Origin: Ichthyophthirius multifiliis
Taxonomy: Eukaryota; Ciliophora; Oligohymenophorea; Hymenostomatida
Direction: 5' to 3'
Length of the DNA stretch: 64,000 nt
Assembly (NCBI RefSeq): GCF_000220395.1
Contig: NW_004086009.1
Location: forward strand, 1-64,000
This document shows, piece by piece, positions 14,539 through 25,405 of the stretch. The stretch's first letter is position 1, and each line of letters starts with the position of its first letter. Position numbers and translations under genes: made by a program. The notes below the pieces were generated by a model that searched no databases, was not told where the DNA came from, and saw only the letters and a list, made by a program, of their open reading frames with translations.

Positions 14539-16110
14539 ATGGATCAAAATCATAATATAACATTAGAAGAATGTCATTAGTATCTATTAAATTAATTAAC
14601 TCCTTATTAAGAAAGAATATAAAATCTTGAATAAAACAATTAATAAAAAGATACTTAAATAGAAAAATTATAATTAGCATTAGAAAAAATGACTGAATTA
14701 GTAAACAGTTTAAAAATTGAATAAACCGAAAAAAAAAATCACTAAAATAATAATCTTCATACTAATGGTCGTCCTTAAACATCAAGTAAAAATAAAAAAG
14801 AGTCTTATATAAGTTAATTTTTTTTATTTTTATATATTTTTAGTAGATCACACAAAAAAACCATAAATCGTAGATGAACATCAAAAAAATGTAAAAGCGG
14901 TAAATGATAAATAGGGAGAAGATGATAAGAGTAAAACAAAAAAACAAGCGCAGAAGCAAAATAATAATCAACAAATTAAACGAAAGTTTCTTAATAAGAT
15001 AAGAAAGAAAGACCATAGACTGCAGTTCCTAAAACCTAATAAGTAAAATAAGAAAATGGAGTTAAAAAGGAATAAGGCGAAGTTTTACCGGCAGTATCGA
15101 AAAATAAAGTTACCAATAAAATTTCATAAAGTATGATTGAAAAAGGATAAAGTGAAAAAAATAATGAAAAGTAAAATAATGTTGAGAAAAAAAATGCAGT
15201 TTAAAAAGATAAAAAAGATGTTAAAAAAGATTCTAAAAATAATGTTAAGGATAATAATGTGAAAAAAATAAATGAAACAGAGAAAAAAAAGAAGAAATAA
15301 AGGAAGAAGAAAAACAGGAAGAAAAGCAAGAAGAAAAGCAAGAAGAAAAGCAAGAATAAGAATAAGAATAAGAATAAGAATAAGAATAAGAATAAAAATA
15401 AAAATAAGAATAAGAATAAGAATAAGAATAAGAATAAGAATAAGAATAAGAATAAGAATAAAGAATAAAAATAAGAATAAGAATAAGAATAGCAATAATA
15501 ATAAGAATAACATTAATAAGAATAATAAGAATAAGAATAAGAATAAGAATAGCAATAATAATAATAACAATAATAAGAATAAGAATAATAAGAATAAGAA
15601 TAAGAATAAGAATAAGAATAAGAATAAGAATAAGAATAAGAATAACATTAATAAGAATAATAAGAATAAGAATAAGAATAAGAATAAGAATAAGAATAAG
15701 AATAAGAATAATAATAAGAATAAAAATAAGAATAAGAATAAGAATAAGAATAAGAATAAGAATAAAAATAAGAATAAGAATAAGAATAAGAATAAGAATA
15801 AGAATAAGAATAAGAATAAGAATAAGAATAAGAATAAGAATAAGAATAAGAATAAGAATAAGAATAAGAATAAGAATAAGAATAAGAATAAGAATAAGAA
15901 TAAGAATAAGAATAAGAATAAGAATAAGAATAAAAATAAGAATAAGAAAAATAAGAATAAGAATAAAAATAAGAAAAATAAGAATAAGAAAAATAAGAAT
16001 AAGAAAAATAAGAATAAGAATAAGAATAAAATAATAATCATGAAAATTTGATTGACAAAAATTAAGATAATAAGTTAATTAAAATTGAAGAAGAAGAAGA
16101 AATTATATGA
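14539..16110 (+). CDS. coiled-coil protein with long Glu-Gln dipeptide array
   Basis: Not recognised. ATG 14539-14541, TGA 16108-16110. Exon 1 (about 91 codons) is a short coiled coil beginning MDQNHNITLEECHQYLL. An intron lies at 14813-14843 (31 bp; the next AG at 14846 is also possible). The middle is charged and hydrophilic (ERPQTAVPKTQQVKQENG and similar, rich in K, E, N, V). From 15354 to about 16029 the DNA is a GAATAA hexanucleotide array which, with TAA as Gln, encodes (Glu-Gln)n of roughly 220 residues, interspersed with KQ and QQ. The end is acidic (IKIEEEEEII). Two breaks (A7 at 14938-14944, A8 at 15283-15290) each need one extra A. Inside the array one unit near 15471 carries an additional A, shifting frame in the opposite sense. 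The array makes spurious long ORFs in other frames (poly NK, poly RI, poly FL), which are not genes. Confidence 0.7.
15354..16029 (+). repeat. GAATAA hexanucleotide microsatellite inside a coding region
   Basis: About 110 tandem six-base units, mostly GAATAA with AAATAA, TAATAA and GAATAG variants. It is coding in the host gene, giving an alternating Glu-Gln polymer. It is pure enough between about 15730 and 15940 to be prone to length variation and misassembly. Confidence 0.9.
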
Positions 16111-17532
16111 ATTAAATAAATAAATATTTGTATTTTTTATTTTATATATAAAATAAAAAAAAATTATTGTGATAATATATATTAAAATATTATAATATAT
16201 ATTAAATAAAAAGCTTTTTTTTAATATGATTTCTTTCTATTTCTATTTTTATTTTTAAATATAAAATGATTATATTCTTGTTATTTTAGTCATTTAAATA
16301 GTTTCAATTTTATTAAAAATATATATTTATATATATAATATATATAGAAATTTATTGCTATTTTTTATAATTAATATAATAATTTGATTATATTACTATA
16401 ACTTTTTTATTATTGAAATGTATAAAATAAAATATATAATAAATTTAAATTTCTATTATAAAAATAAATAAAGATTTATAGAATATATTAATATTTTTAT
16501 TTTTATTGTTATATAAAACAAATATATATTTTTATAAAAAAATTCAAATTTGATATTTTATTTTAAATTGCTTTTATGAACTATTTTTTTTATTTAATAC
16601 TTTTAATAATATATTATTATTTTTTATCATTTTTCTATATATATTGAATTTTAATACATTTAAAACATATGCTTTTTGTAATATATATTTTTTTAGGCTT
16701 TATAATAATTATAAATATAAACAAAATTTTAGCATATAAATATTATTAAGCCTATTAAAATAATTAATTTATTTCAATAAAATAATTAAGAGTTTGTATT
16801 TTATCTATATTTACTATTAAATAATTATAATCACTTAAATTTTAGTAAATTTATTTATAATTTAAGTTTTCTATCCAATATTTAAGATAAATAAGTAATT
16901 TTATATACGAATTTAATACGATTTTATTTATTTTATAATACAGAAGGATTATTAATAAATACCTATAATTATTAAAACATCTAATAGATTAATAACATTA
17001 GCAATATGAGATAAATTAGTTTTATTATATCTAAATATATTTAATATAATCAAATTCTTTTAAACTTATATATTATTTTTATAAATTTTACTTAATATAG
17101 AGTCGACTATATTTGATTATATACAGATTTTAATTATTAAAATTTAAATTTTTTCAATTAAATTAATTTTTAAATTATATTTTTTTAAAAAAATTTTATT
17201 TAATCTTTACATTACATATGAATCAGGTTTTTTTATATATTCTACTTTTAATTGTATTAATTTATATTAACTGATATATATATTTAATAAAAAAATATAT
17301 ATATATATATATAACATTAGATACTAAATATAATCTATATTTATAATTTTATTAAAATAAAATTAATTTATTTTTAAACTAAACATGTATTATGTTTAGA
17401 AACTTTTATTTTATTTTAAGTTTGTAAAATTTTATTTTGTCTTATTAATTCAATTTAATATTCTATTGTTTAATCTTTTTGTGCTTTGCACATATTAGTT
17501 TATTGTTTATTTGTTAAATACTACTATTTCAT
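16111..17532. other. intergenic spacer
   Basis: Very A+T-rich DNA with short TA tracts (about 16330 and 17297-17315). It holds the 3' flanks of two converging genes. No gene is seen. Confidence 0.5.
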
Positions 17533-18026
17533 TCATTAAATTATTATTGTATATTATCTCTTATTTGTATCTATTAATTAAATTATATGATTATATTAAT
17601 TATTGCTATATTTATTTTTATATAATTCTATATTTTCAATATATTAGATTAGGTTATATATAATTCTAATATTTTGTTTTAGTTAAATGTTTATATTAAG
17701 AATTTATTTTTACTTTATTAATTTACTCGTTTTTATTTATTATTATTTTTTTAATTTTTTAAATTATAATATTATTATCCTTTTTAATTATCTTATTGTT
17801 AAGAATTAGATTAGTTTGTTAATTAATATTTTTTGTTCTATAGATTCATTTTTTAATTATTATTTACTATTCTATAGATTCATTTTCAATCGGTTTATTA
17901 TTTATTTCAGTACAATATTATTATATGTTTTAGATTTGTAAACATTATATTAATTCTAATTTTTTTATGTGCTTTTTTAAATAATTTATCTATATATAAT
18001 CTATATTATTTATGCTTTTATTTCAT
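17533..18026 (-). CDS. small K/Q/N-rich helical protein, about 164 aa
   Basis: Not recognised. ATG 18024-18026, TGA 17533-17535. The two halves are in adjacent frames. The join falls in a run of seven A on the coding strand (17960-17966), and one extra A makes one continuous frame. The protein starts MKQKHKQYRLYIDKLFKKAH and continues as basic, amphipathic helix with many K, Q, N, I and L. A 16-bp direct repeat (TCTATAGATTCATTTT on the plus strand, at about 17837 and 17871) lies inside it. No known motif, signal or membrane helix is seen. The single-frame closure after one A is the main evidence; composition alone could arise by chance in such A+T-rich DNA. Confidence 0.5.
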
Positions 18027-18165
18027 GTCCATATACAGTATCTTATCTTTAATTTTTTTTAAAAAAAAGAAGAATTGCTTATTTTGTCTGTGTAAAATAA
18101 TTTGGATTTAATATTTCACATAAATACTGTAGAAGAGGAGGGATACAAAGACGAAGGCTTTGTAG
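18027..18165 (+). ncRNA. possible structured RNA or regulatory element
   Basis: An island with much more G and C than the surroundings lies just upstream of the minus-strand gene that starts at 18026. TACAGTAT (18034-18041) and ATACTGTA (18124-18131) form a perfect 8-bp inverted pair. Just downstream, CAAAG and CTTTG flank ACGAAGG as a small hairpin around 18147-18163. The plus strand also carries an ORF of about 70 codons through here. I cannot assign a family; a promoter element is an alternative. Confidence 0.2.
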
Positions 18166-18395
18166 AAAATAAATAAAATTAAAATAATAATTGTTATATA
18201 TAAAATTTTTGTTTGAAATTAAATATTATATTTAAAATGTAAAAAAAATTGAGGTAATAATATTAATTATTAAAAATATAATATATTTAAAAATAGGTTA
18301 AATGTATAAATAATAAATAAAAATTTAAATAAAAAGAATTTATTTACTTGCTTTTATAAATAAATTTATTAATTATTTATATATATATATTTGCT

Positions 18396-18428
<33 letters not shown>

Positions 18429-18429
18429 T
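18166..18429. other. intergenic spacer with TA tracts
   Basis: A+T-rich spacer downstream of the importin gene with (TA)n at about 18379-18430. No gene is seen. Confidence 0.5.
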
Positions 18430-19691
18430 TCAATAATTCTTTATGACAAAGGTTTCAATAATCTAAATTGCTTTTGAATATATTTCATGTGATTTGTGTA
18501 ATTACAAATTTTCTATATTCGCAATTAACCCACAGATTTACAATTTCTATAGGATACCATTATTGTCAAATTTACTTAGAATAAAATAAATAATATCTAA
18601 ACAAATAAGAATTTCATCAGTTAGTTAAAAATTATTATCGATATACATTTTAATCTTTAATAATAAGCCTTATTCTAATAACCTATCTATTTAACAAAGA
18701 TCTCCTAATTCACAAATTTTCTTTAAGGCATAAAGTATACATAAATTTAATTCAGTTTCTAGAATATAACAATCAATGAAATTAGTTATTATATAATTAT
18801 AATTCATGTATTTATTTATTAAATTAAATGATATCTATGTAACCTTTTCGCCTTTTCTTTTACATATTATAAATATTTAGATTAGTTCTTTTATTAGAAG
18901 TGTATTACCCATATTTAATATCTGTTCTTTATATTAGCATTTTTAAAGTAGAGTTTAATATATTTTCAAACAAGAATTTAATGTTAGAGTTGAAAATGCT
19001 ATGTTTCTATTTTATATATATGCCTTTTAATTTATATATAAATATATTTTACTTGCATACTTAAATTAAATTATTTTAAATATTAAATTATAATAAATAG
19101 TTTAGCATATTATTTTATTATTCAGTATTATATTATTTACTAAAGTAATTACAAATTAAAAATTATAATATCAAAGCGGATTCTTAAACTATGCATTCAT
19201 TTTAAGAAGCCAAAAAATCAATAAAAATGGGTAAAGCATCTTTTATATAATCTTATTTACCATTTTCAGGGGTATCATAACATAAATTAAATAATAAACA
19301 GCAAGTGTTTTTAAGATCTAAATAGGATTATTTTTAATTTTTAATAATTTAGCAAACAAAACTGATATAATTTTTATTTCTTAAATAATCTTTTTTTCTA
19401 AAGTACAAATATCACAAATTTAGGCTAATACTCCGAAAAACTATGTGTATAGTTTTTTATTGAATTAATGTATATATATAAATATAAAAATATAATTTTA
19501 TACCTAATCTAATACTAATAAAGAGTTTTCAATTTAAATTAAATTTGTAAAACATTCAAGGTTTTATTAATTTTAAATTATTAAAAATTAGAACTCATCT
19601 TGTTATTAAAATTATTAAATTAATTCAAAAATTTTAATCTTTATAAAAAATAAATTATAATATAAATATATATATATAAATGATATATATA

Positions 19692-19728
<37 letters not shown>

Positions 19729-20346
19729 CTATATATATACATATTTATTAATATAATTCATTACATATAAAATATCGTTATAAAATTATTATTATTATTT
19801 ATATATCAACTATATAATTTTATATATATATAATTTAGTACTTTAAAACTATCTTAAAGTTATTAATATATTTTTTTATTCAATATAATGTTGCATAAAT
19901 ATTACAATCCTTTATTTTCTAAGAAATACTAAATTATTTATTGTTAATAATCTATATTAATTTTTATACAAATATCTTATATTTAATATATATTTACTTT
20001 AATTAAAAAAACAAATTATTTAATCAATATCTTAGCTATTTAAATTTTATTATTATTCAATTTATTTTAATACATCTATATATTAATCTAAAGTTAATTT
20101 TTAAAATATTGTAATTTCTTAATCAATTTGTGATTTAGCATCTTAAACAAATTAATTTTAGATTGATTATTCTTTTTTATTTAAAAATAATATTTATTAT
20201 CTGTTTTTTAAAATTGTTTGATTTCGTTCTATATTTTTAAATTAAACAAATAAAATTATATTTTTTTAACTATCTGTTCTTTATTTTTCGGCTATAATTT
20301 CTTTAATTGATAATATTTTTTTATAATCTTCTGTTTAAAAAGACAT
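18430..20346 (-). CDS. importin subunit alpha, divergent (ARM repeats)
   Basis: Cargo adaptor of nuclear import: importin alpha binds nuclear localisation signals with its armadillo repeats and importin beta with its N-terminal IBB segment. ATG 20344-20346, TGA 18430-18432. An IBB-like basic segment occupies about residues 35-65 (FKNIERNQTILKNRQQILFL). ARM repeats follow; the clearest are DALPIFIDFLASQNECIVQE (canonical form AVPIFIQLLSSP) and VCKNIAFSTLTLNSC (canonical RNATWTLSNLC). The C-terminus, with ICGLIANIENLQLHKSHEIY, matches the usual importin-alpha end. Introns: 19952-19997 (46 bp), 19441-19503 (63 bp), 19007-19052 (46 bp). Splicing between about 19640 and 19860 is unresolved. A frame break at 19308-19312 (A5) needs one extra A. 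The Trp/Asn ladder normally used to hold the signal peptide is mostly lost. Ciliates are known to have several importin alphas, some specialised for one nucleus. Confidence 0.8.
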
Positions 20347-20519
20347 TTTAAAATAATAATAAAATAATTTATTTAATTTTCTAACAAAAACGAATTAAAA
20401 AAAAAATTATAAAATATTAAATATAAAAAATAAAATAAAAAAAATAAAATATTATAAGTAATATATATTAAATATATTCTACTAAAAAAAAATATTTAAT
20501 ATATTAATAGCTAATAAAA

Positions 20520-21304
20520 ATATATCCATTTAAATTTCTAAACATTTAACTTGTATAAATTAATACTAATTAAGTAAATTTCCTGTATTTTAATGTTTCA
20601 AAAAAATTAATTTGAGAGTCCTTTGTTCTTGCTTAAATGAAAATTCCTGTTTAAATAAAAAAATTGAATAAACCTCATTCATATTTGTCTAATTTTGGAA
20701 TACAGCCACCTCCTCATTCTTTATTAAATCGAAAATTTTTATATATTAATCATCACTTCATTTCGCAAAAGTAGTTGGCTTCTTCTAACGCATGAATTTG
20801 AAATTATTAACCGATCTTTTATGTCCTGTAAATTTATGTTATACTTGAATTAAATCTAAAAAACCGGACAGGAATATGTTTGTATACTAATTCAATAAAA
20901 AATCACTTGTATGAGCAATAATGCATAGATTAATTTCTTTAAGAATTATTTAAATCCCATAAAGAAACCATATAATCAGTTGTACACCAGTTATAATTTT
21001 TTAATTATTCCAAAAATAATTAAACTGATTAATTAGCCCTAGTATGTCCTAATAATTAAGATCTAGGTTATTTTATTTCAGTATCTATCGTTTTTTTTCT
21101 CTCTTAAAATGCGTAAAAATATATAAAAATATTAATTTATATCTTTTTTTTAATTTTAAACTAAAAATTTTATTATCCAAATTACTTAGAGATAGATACT
21201 AGTTTAATTTATTATTTTTCTACATTTATAAATTTTAACTATGTGTTCTTAAAAGCATTTATTGAATCTACTACTTTTTCAGATATCGAGTCACAAAAAT
21301 TCAT
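20520..21304 (-). pseudogene. decayed WD40-repeat gene
   Basis: Minus-strand sequence clearly derived from a WD40 beta-propeller: a blade start LLGHTRANQSV, a blade end TTDYMVSLWDLNNS, then FTGHKRSVNNFKFMRQKKP and SDDQYIKIFDLIKNEE. Frame 2 is open from an ATG at 21302-21304 to about 20960, then the reading shifts near 20940-20950, where removing one A would fit. An in-frame TGA at 20758-20760 stands where the sequence context expects Gly before SDD. Upstream of the ATG, WD-like sequence continues (KRVVCLNTNKK) but meets another TGA, so the true start may be further up, near 21390. The 3' end is ill-defined. The style resembles RBBP4/GRWD-type propellers, but I cannot name the parent. It could be a functional gene with several sequence errors, but two nonsense codons argue for a pseudogene. 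Confidence 0.6.
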
Positions 21305-21539
21305 TAAACCGGATCAATATATTGCTATTAAATAATGTTTAATTTTTTTATTAGTATTCAAACAGACAACACGTTTGTTTTATATATAAAATAATTATTC
21401 ACTTTTGAGGTGTATTTTATGGTTATGGATATAGGACTTTTTATTTTTTTTACTCTGTCATAGAGTATGTGTTATATTTATTTTTATTCATGTGTTTTGG
21501 TATTTATTTATTTTTTTATTTGAAATATTTTTATTGTTG

Positions 21540-21586
<47 letters not shown>

Positions 21587-21930
21587 TTATTTATATATAT
21601 GTTTTTATTTACTTATTTTTTTTTAATTATATTTAGTTTTTTGTTAATATATATATTAATTATTATTTAATATTATTTTTAATTTATTTTATTCTTTTAA
21701 TTTTTAATAAATATTTTTTTATTATATTTTAATGATTTTACATTATTTTTATTTTTATTAATTCAATAAAAAAAAATTCATTAATTTTTATATATATATA
21801 TATATATATCTTTATATATAATAAAAATAAAATTAAGATTCCTTTATTAAAAATATAGTAAAGAAAAAATAAAATAACAAATATAAAAATAAATAAGTAA
21901 AAACTAAAGTATTTTAAAAATAATAGTAAA
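21305..21930. other. spacer between WD40 pseudogene and ARPC1
   Basis: The first part (to about 21390) still reads like the 5' portion of the WD40 gene. A (TA)n tract at about 21541-21582 and further TA repeats near 21791-21810 follow. The last 100 bp should hold the ARPC1 promoter. A region of TG-rich sequence at 21400-21540 has no assignable function. Confidence 0.4.
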
Positions 21931-23157
21931 ATGCAATAATAATCTCCTGCTACCGATTAAATATTCAAAGAAGAAGGCATAGTATGTCATGCTTACTCCC
22001 CTGATGGTCAATACTGTGCTGTATCCTTAAAAAAATCCAATGTAATTGACATATACCGCCTATCCCCTTCCACATACAAGAATATAAACTCTTGGTAATA
22101 CGAAACAACCCTAAAAGAGCATAAACAGACAATTTCCGATTTATCTTTTTCTATTCAAAATAAGCTATTAAGCGTATCGCATGACAAGTCAGTTTTCGTC
22201 TGGAAAAAAAACAACCAAGACTGGGTAAAAGAAGCCGTAGATTGTTAGAATTCTTTAGCTTTTTTGAAATGCACATGGAGTAAAAACGGTAAGAAATTCG
22301 CAATAGGAAGTGGTGATCATAAAGTATATATAGGTTATTTTGATAATTTAAATAATTGGTGGTCCACAGTTCCTGTTAAAGGTTAAAAAAGTTCGATTTC
22401 TGCTATTTAATTTCATCCATCTGGAAAGGCTATTGGGGTGGGTTGTATGGATAATTAATTATATATATACTCATGTAATTTAAAGGAGAATTATAGGCAT
22501 ATTTTGTAAAATGCTGTGGAGAAAAAATAAGATGTTTAGTAGTTTTAGAAATTATATTAGGATTAATAAAATAATGAGGATAATAATTTCGACGGTAAAT
22601 TTACCAAATTTGATAGTTGGTTAGAGGAAATATGCATTGTTTCAGCTAATTAAACTTAAGGGTGGGTTGATGCAATTTGCTTTTCGGAAAAAGGGACTGA
22701 ATGCGTTTTTTCAACACATAGTTCGGCTATTTATTGTATTTAAATTGATGAAAAAAACGGAGAATGTGTAATTAATTAAAAAGCACTTTTATTGAAGGAA
22801 TTACCAGTTTCCTAAATCGTATTTAAAAATGAAAGAGAAATAGTATGTGGTACTTTTGATGGATAGATACTACTTATTTAAGTTAATTAAGATGGAAGTC
22901 TTTCCTATATTAAAAATGTGGCAGCTGGAAATGAATAAAAAGGGCTTGATTTGGTTAAGGGAAATGTAGGGAATGTCGCAAATATGTTCGAGAAAAAAAA
23001 TTTTGGACTGGGAAATGTTTAAAGTGATAAAAAATTGAAAAGTAATTTATTAGGGCATACTAATGCCGTAGTTTGTTTGAAATAATATTTAGGAGATAAA
23101 GGATTTGTAGTTAGTTCAAATGATATTAATGGGAATTTATTTTTTTGGAGTTTTTGA
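21931..23157 (+). CDS. Arp2/3 complex subunit 1 (ARPC1, p41), 408 aa
   Basis: WD40 beta-propeller subunit of the Arp2/3 complex, which nucleates branched actin filaments. Single exon, ATG 21931-21933, TGA 23155-23157, with about two dozen in-frame TAA/TAG Gln codons. Family features: an early blade with EEGIVCHAYSPDGQYCAVS, LKEHKQTISDLSFS, then VSHDKSVFVWKKNNQDWVKE, matching the ARPC1 pattern in which the second and third blades carry W-x-W-type ends. KFAIGSGDHKVYIGYFD, a stretch ending NNWWSTVPVKG, and SAIQFHPSGKAIGVGCMDN are also typical. The last blade is LLGHTNAVVCLKQY with the terminal FFWSF. The length is slightly above the usual 370-380 because of Q/N-rich inserts (about residues 195-215). 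Two runs of eight A (about 22203 and 22991) are in frame here, so not every A run is broken. Cytoplasmic, cortical actin role. Confidence 0.93.
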
Positions 23158-23657
23158 TTATTTTTTAATTGTTATTATTATTTTATGTATTTTTTATTAT
23201 TTTTATTTTATTAGGTAATATTTTTTTAATTTTTATTAAATTTTTTATATTTTAATATTTATTTTTATAAGAACTTTTTATATATATTGTCTATTAATAG
23301 TCTAATTATAATTAAATCATGAAATATATAATATAGAATTTTTTTTTTTATATTAAATTTGTATTTTATATAATTAAAATATTATATTAAATAATAAGGG
23401 AATTAACATTTTTTAAATATTACATTTTTTTATATGTTTATTTTTTAAAAATTAAAAAGGAAAATTATAAACTCTATTTTTTTCATTTTTTTTTTTTAAA
23501 TAATAAATAATTAAAGCATATTAAATAAATTATCATTATAAAAAATAAACATTTAATTAATAATATTTTTTAGTAATTATTAATTTTTTTTTTTAAAAAA
23601 AATCATATTTATATATATATATAAATATATACATAAAATCTCATGTTTTTTATATAT
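23158..23657. other. spacer between converging genes
   Basis: A+T-only 3' flanks of ARPC1 and the MORN gene, including a short (TA)n near 23611-23625. Nothing else is seen. Confidence 0.5.
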
Positions 23658-24237
23658 TCAAATATTATCTTTATGATTTAATATTGCTTATTATGATTAT
23701 TTTGATTCTTCTAAAGACGATTTTGAATATTCTGTGTTTTCGTTCCATTAATACTATCCATCAATCCATAATCCTTAAATAGTTTAATTATTTTTTTAAA
23801 TTAAGATTCCTTCACCATTCATTTACCCTTTTTTCCAATTTCCTTTATAAATATTTTCATTTTCCCAAAAAAACTCACCATATCCATCAAATAAGTCTTC
23901 ATAAAAATTTCCTTTAATTTTTATTTATTTAAATTTTGTTTTTTTTTAAAAAAAAACCAATATATTTTTTTCCATTTAAAAAAAGTAATTATCCCTAACC
24001 ATTCATTTTATTATTAAGCCATTCTCCTTAATATTGTTTCCCGTTTTACCAAATACATTTTCCTTAACCATTGATAGATCCATTTTTAAAACTTCCTTCA
24101 TATACATAATTATCATTAACAATATAAATACCTTGTCCATTCATTTAATTGTCAATAAATTCTCCTTTATATTAAAATCCTTTTTAAGTAGTAAAACAAC
24201 CATATCCATTTTTTTCTCCTTATTTCCTTTTAAAAAT

Positions 24238-24284
<47 letters not shown>

Positions 24285-25070
24285 AAAATTATTTATATTT
24301 ACATATATAAATATTTTATTTTTATATATATTTTTATTTAAATTTACATATCTCCTTCAAAAACATCTCCATTTTATTTTTATAATAACATTTCCCATTA
24401 GGTTTTCCATCTATAAATGTTCCTTTTATATAATTAAAATTATCATCAATAAATAATCCTTATCCTTCGTATTATCCTTCCTTAAAAAATCCTTAGTAAA
24501 AACTTCCATCATTACAAAATACAGTTCCGAATCCTTATAATTAATTATTTTATATTTATCCAATATAAATATCATTATTTAAAGTAGTTAAAATTTAAAA
24601 ATTTTAACTAGTGTATTAATCATAGTCTATATTTTATATTTTAATTTCTTCATTTATAAAATTTGATTAAAGTTATTTAATTTGTTCGCTTATTTAATTT
24701 ATTTATTATTGTTTTTATTTTATTGTCTAGCTTTTAATTATTGGGTTTTAGTTTTGTTAATGTGTAATACTAATACTATTATTATTTTCTTAGTTTTGTT
24801 TTTATAGTTATTTATTGTTTTATTTTTTTTCTATTTCTGAGTTATTTTTTGAATCTGAAAATTCGTCTACTTCTTCTTGTTAGTCTTTTTGGAAATTAGA
24901 TTCACTGTTTTATTATTATTTATTTTTTTATTTAATTAATCACTACTATCTATACTTTATTAGATATTAGCATCTTAAGTATGTTTAAATTGGAAATCTT
25001 CTAAAAATATGGTTTAATTATTTTCTTTTCGTTTTGTTTAAGTGCAATTAGAGCAACATTAATTTCCCAT
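23658..25070 (-). CDS. N-acylated MORN-repeat protein, about 415 aa
   Basis: MORN repeats are short beta-hairpin modules that bind membranes or organise membrane-cytoskeleton contacts. ATG 25068-25070, TGA 23658-23660. The protein begins MGNQCCSNCTQ: Gly2 fits N-myristoylation, and the Cys cluster at 5, 6 and 9 fits palmitoylation, so it is likely plasma-membrane or vesicle bound. A Q/N/S-rich linker (to about residue 170) is followed by at least nine MORN units of the form Y-x-G-x-W/F-x(2)-G-x(2)-N/H-G-x-G, for example YEGSFKNGSINGQG and YQGEWLNNKMNGQG. Introns: 24227-24347 (121 bp) and 23912-23957 (46 bp, donor GTTTTT). The latter joins KYIG to NFYEDLFDGYGEF, restoring a perfect MORN unit. 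Frame breaks at 24372-24381 and 24923-24929 each need one extra A. After that the coding length is a multiple of three. The 5' end lies in a tandem duplication (24978-25405). Confidence 0.87.
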
Positions 25071-25405
25071 ATAATATTATGGAAATTATAATTAAATAAA
25101 AATTTAATAAACAAATTTCGTTTTTTTTTTAATATTATTATTAATTCAATTTAATATTTTATTTTTAATTATTTTATAAAGTTTATTTTAAGTATGTTTA
25201 ATATTGGAAATCTTCTAAAAATATGGTTTAATTATTTTCTTTTCGTTTTGTTTAAGTGCAATTAGAGCAACATTAATTTCCCATATAATATTATGGAAAT
25301 TATAATTAAATAAAAATTTAATAAACAAATTTCGTTTTTTTTTTTAATATTATTATTAATTCAATTTAATATTTTATTTTTAATTATTTTATAAAGTTTA
25401 TTTTA
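24978..25405. repeat. tandem duplication of promoter and first exon, about 213 bp x 2
   Basis: Copy 1 is about 24978-25190 and copy 2 about 25191-25405. They are nearly identical over their full length and differ by an inserted T (TTTAAATTGG versus TTTAATATTGG) and by the length of a T run (10 versus 11). Each copy contains the ATG (25070 and 25284) and the first 28 or so codons of the MORN protein plus upstream sequence. Only copy 1 continues into the gene; copy 2 runs back into copy 1's upstream region. It could be a real recent duplication or an assembly artefact. Confidence 0.85.

Noticed and set aside
15283-15290. Euplotes-type +1 programmed frameshifting at AAA-TAA
   Set aside because: The required correction is one extra base, equivalent to -1 slippage, not +1, and TAA is a normal Gln codon here, so the Euplotes mechanism does not apply.
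15124-16051. Long ORFs reading poly Leu-Phe (minus) and poly Asn-Lys / Arg-Ile (plus)
   Set aside because: They are other-frame readings of the GAATAA array. The surrounding gene is in the frame that gives Glu-Gln and continues into non-repeat sequence on both sides.
20758-20760. TGA as a sense codon (Trp, Cys or Sec)
   Set aside because: All intact genes in the window use TGG for Trp and end at TGA; the in-frame TGA here is better explained by pseudogene decay (GGA to TGA).
21541-21582. Alternating TA tract as an origin or Z-DNA element
   Set aside because: Similar tracts occur in almost every spacer and intron of this window; nothing sets this one apart.
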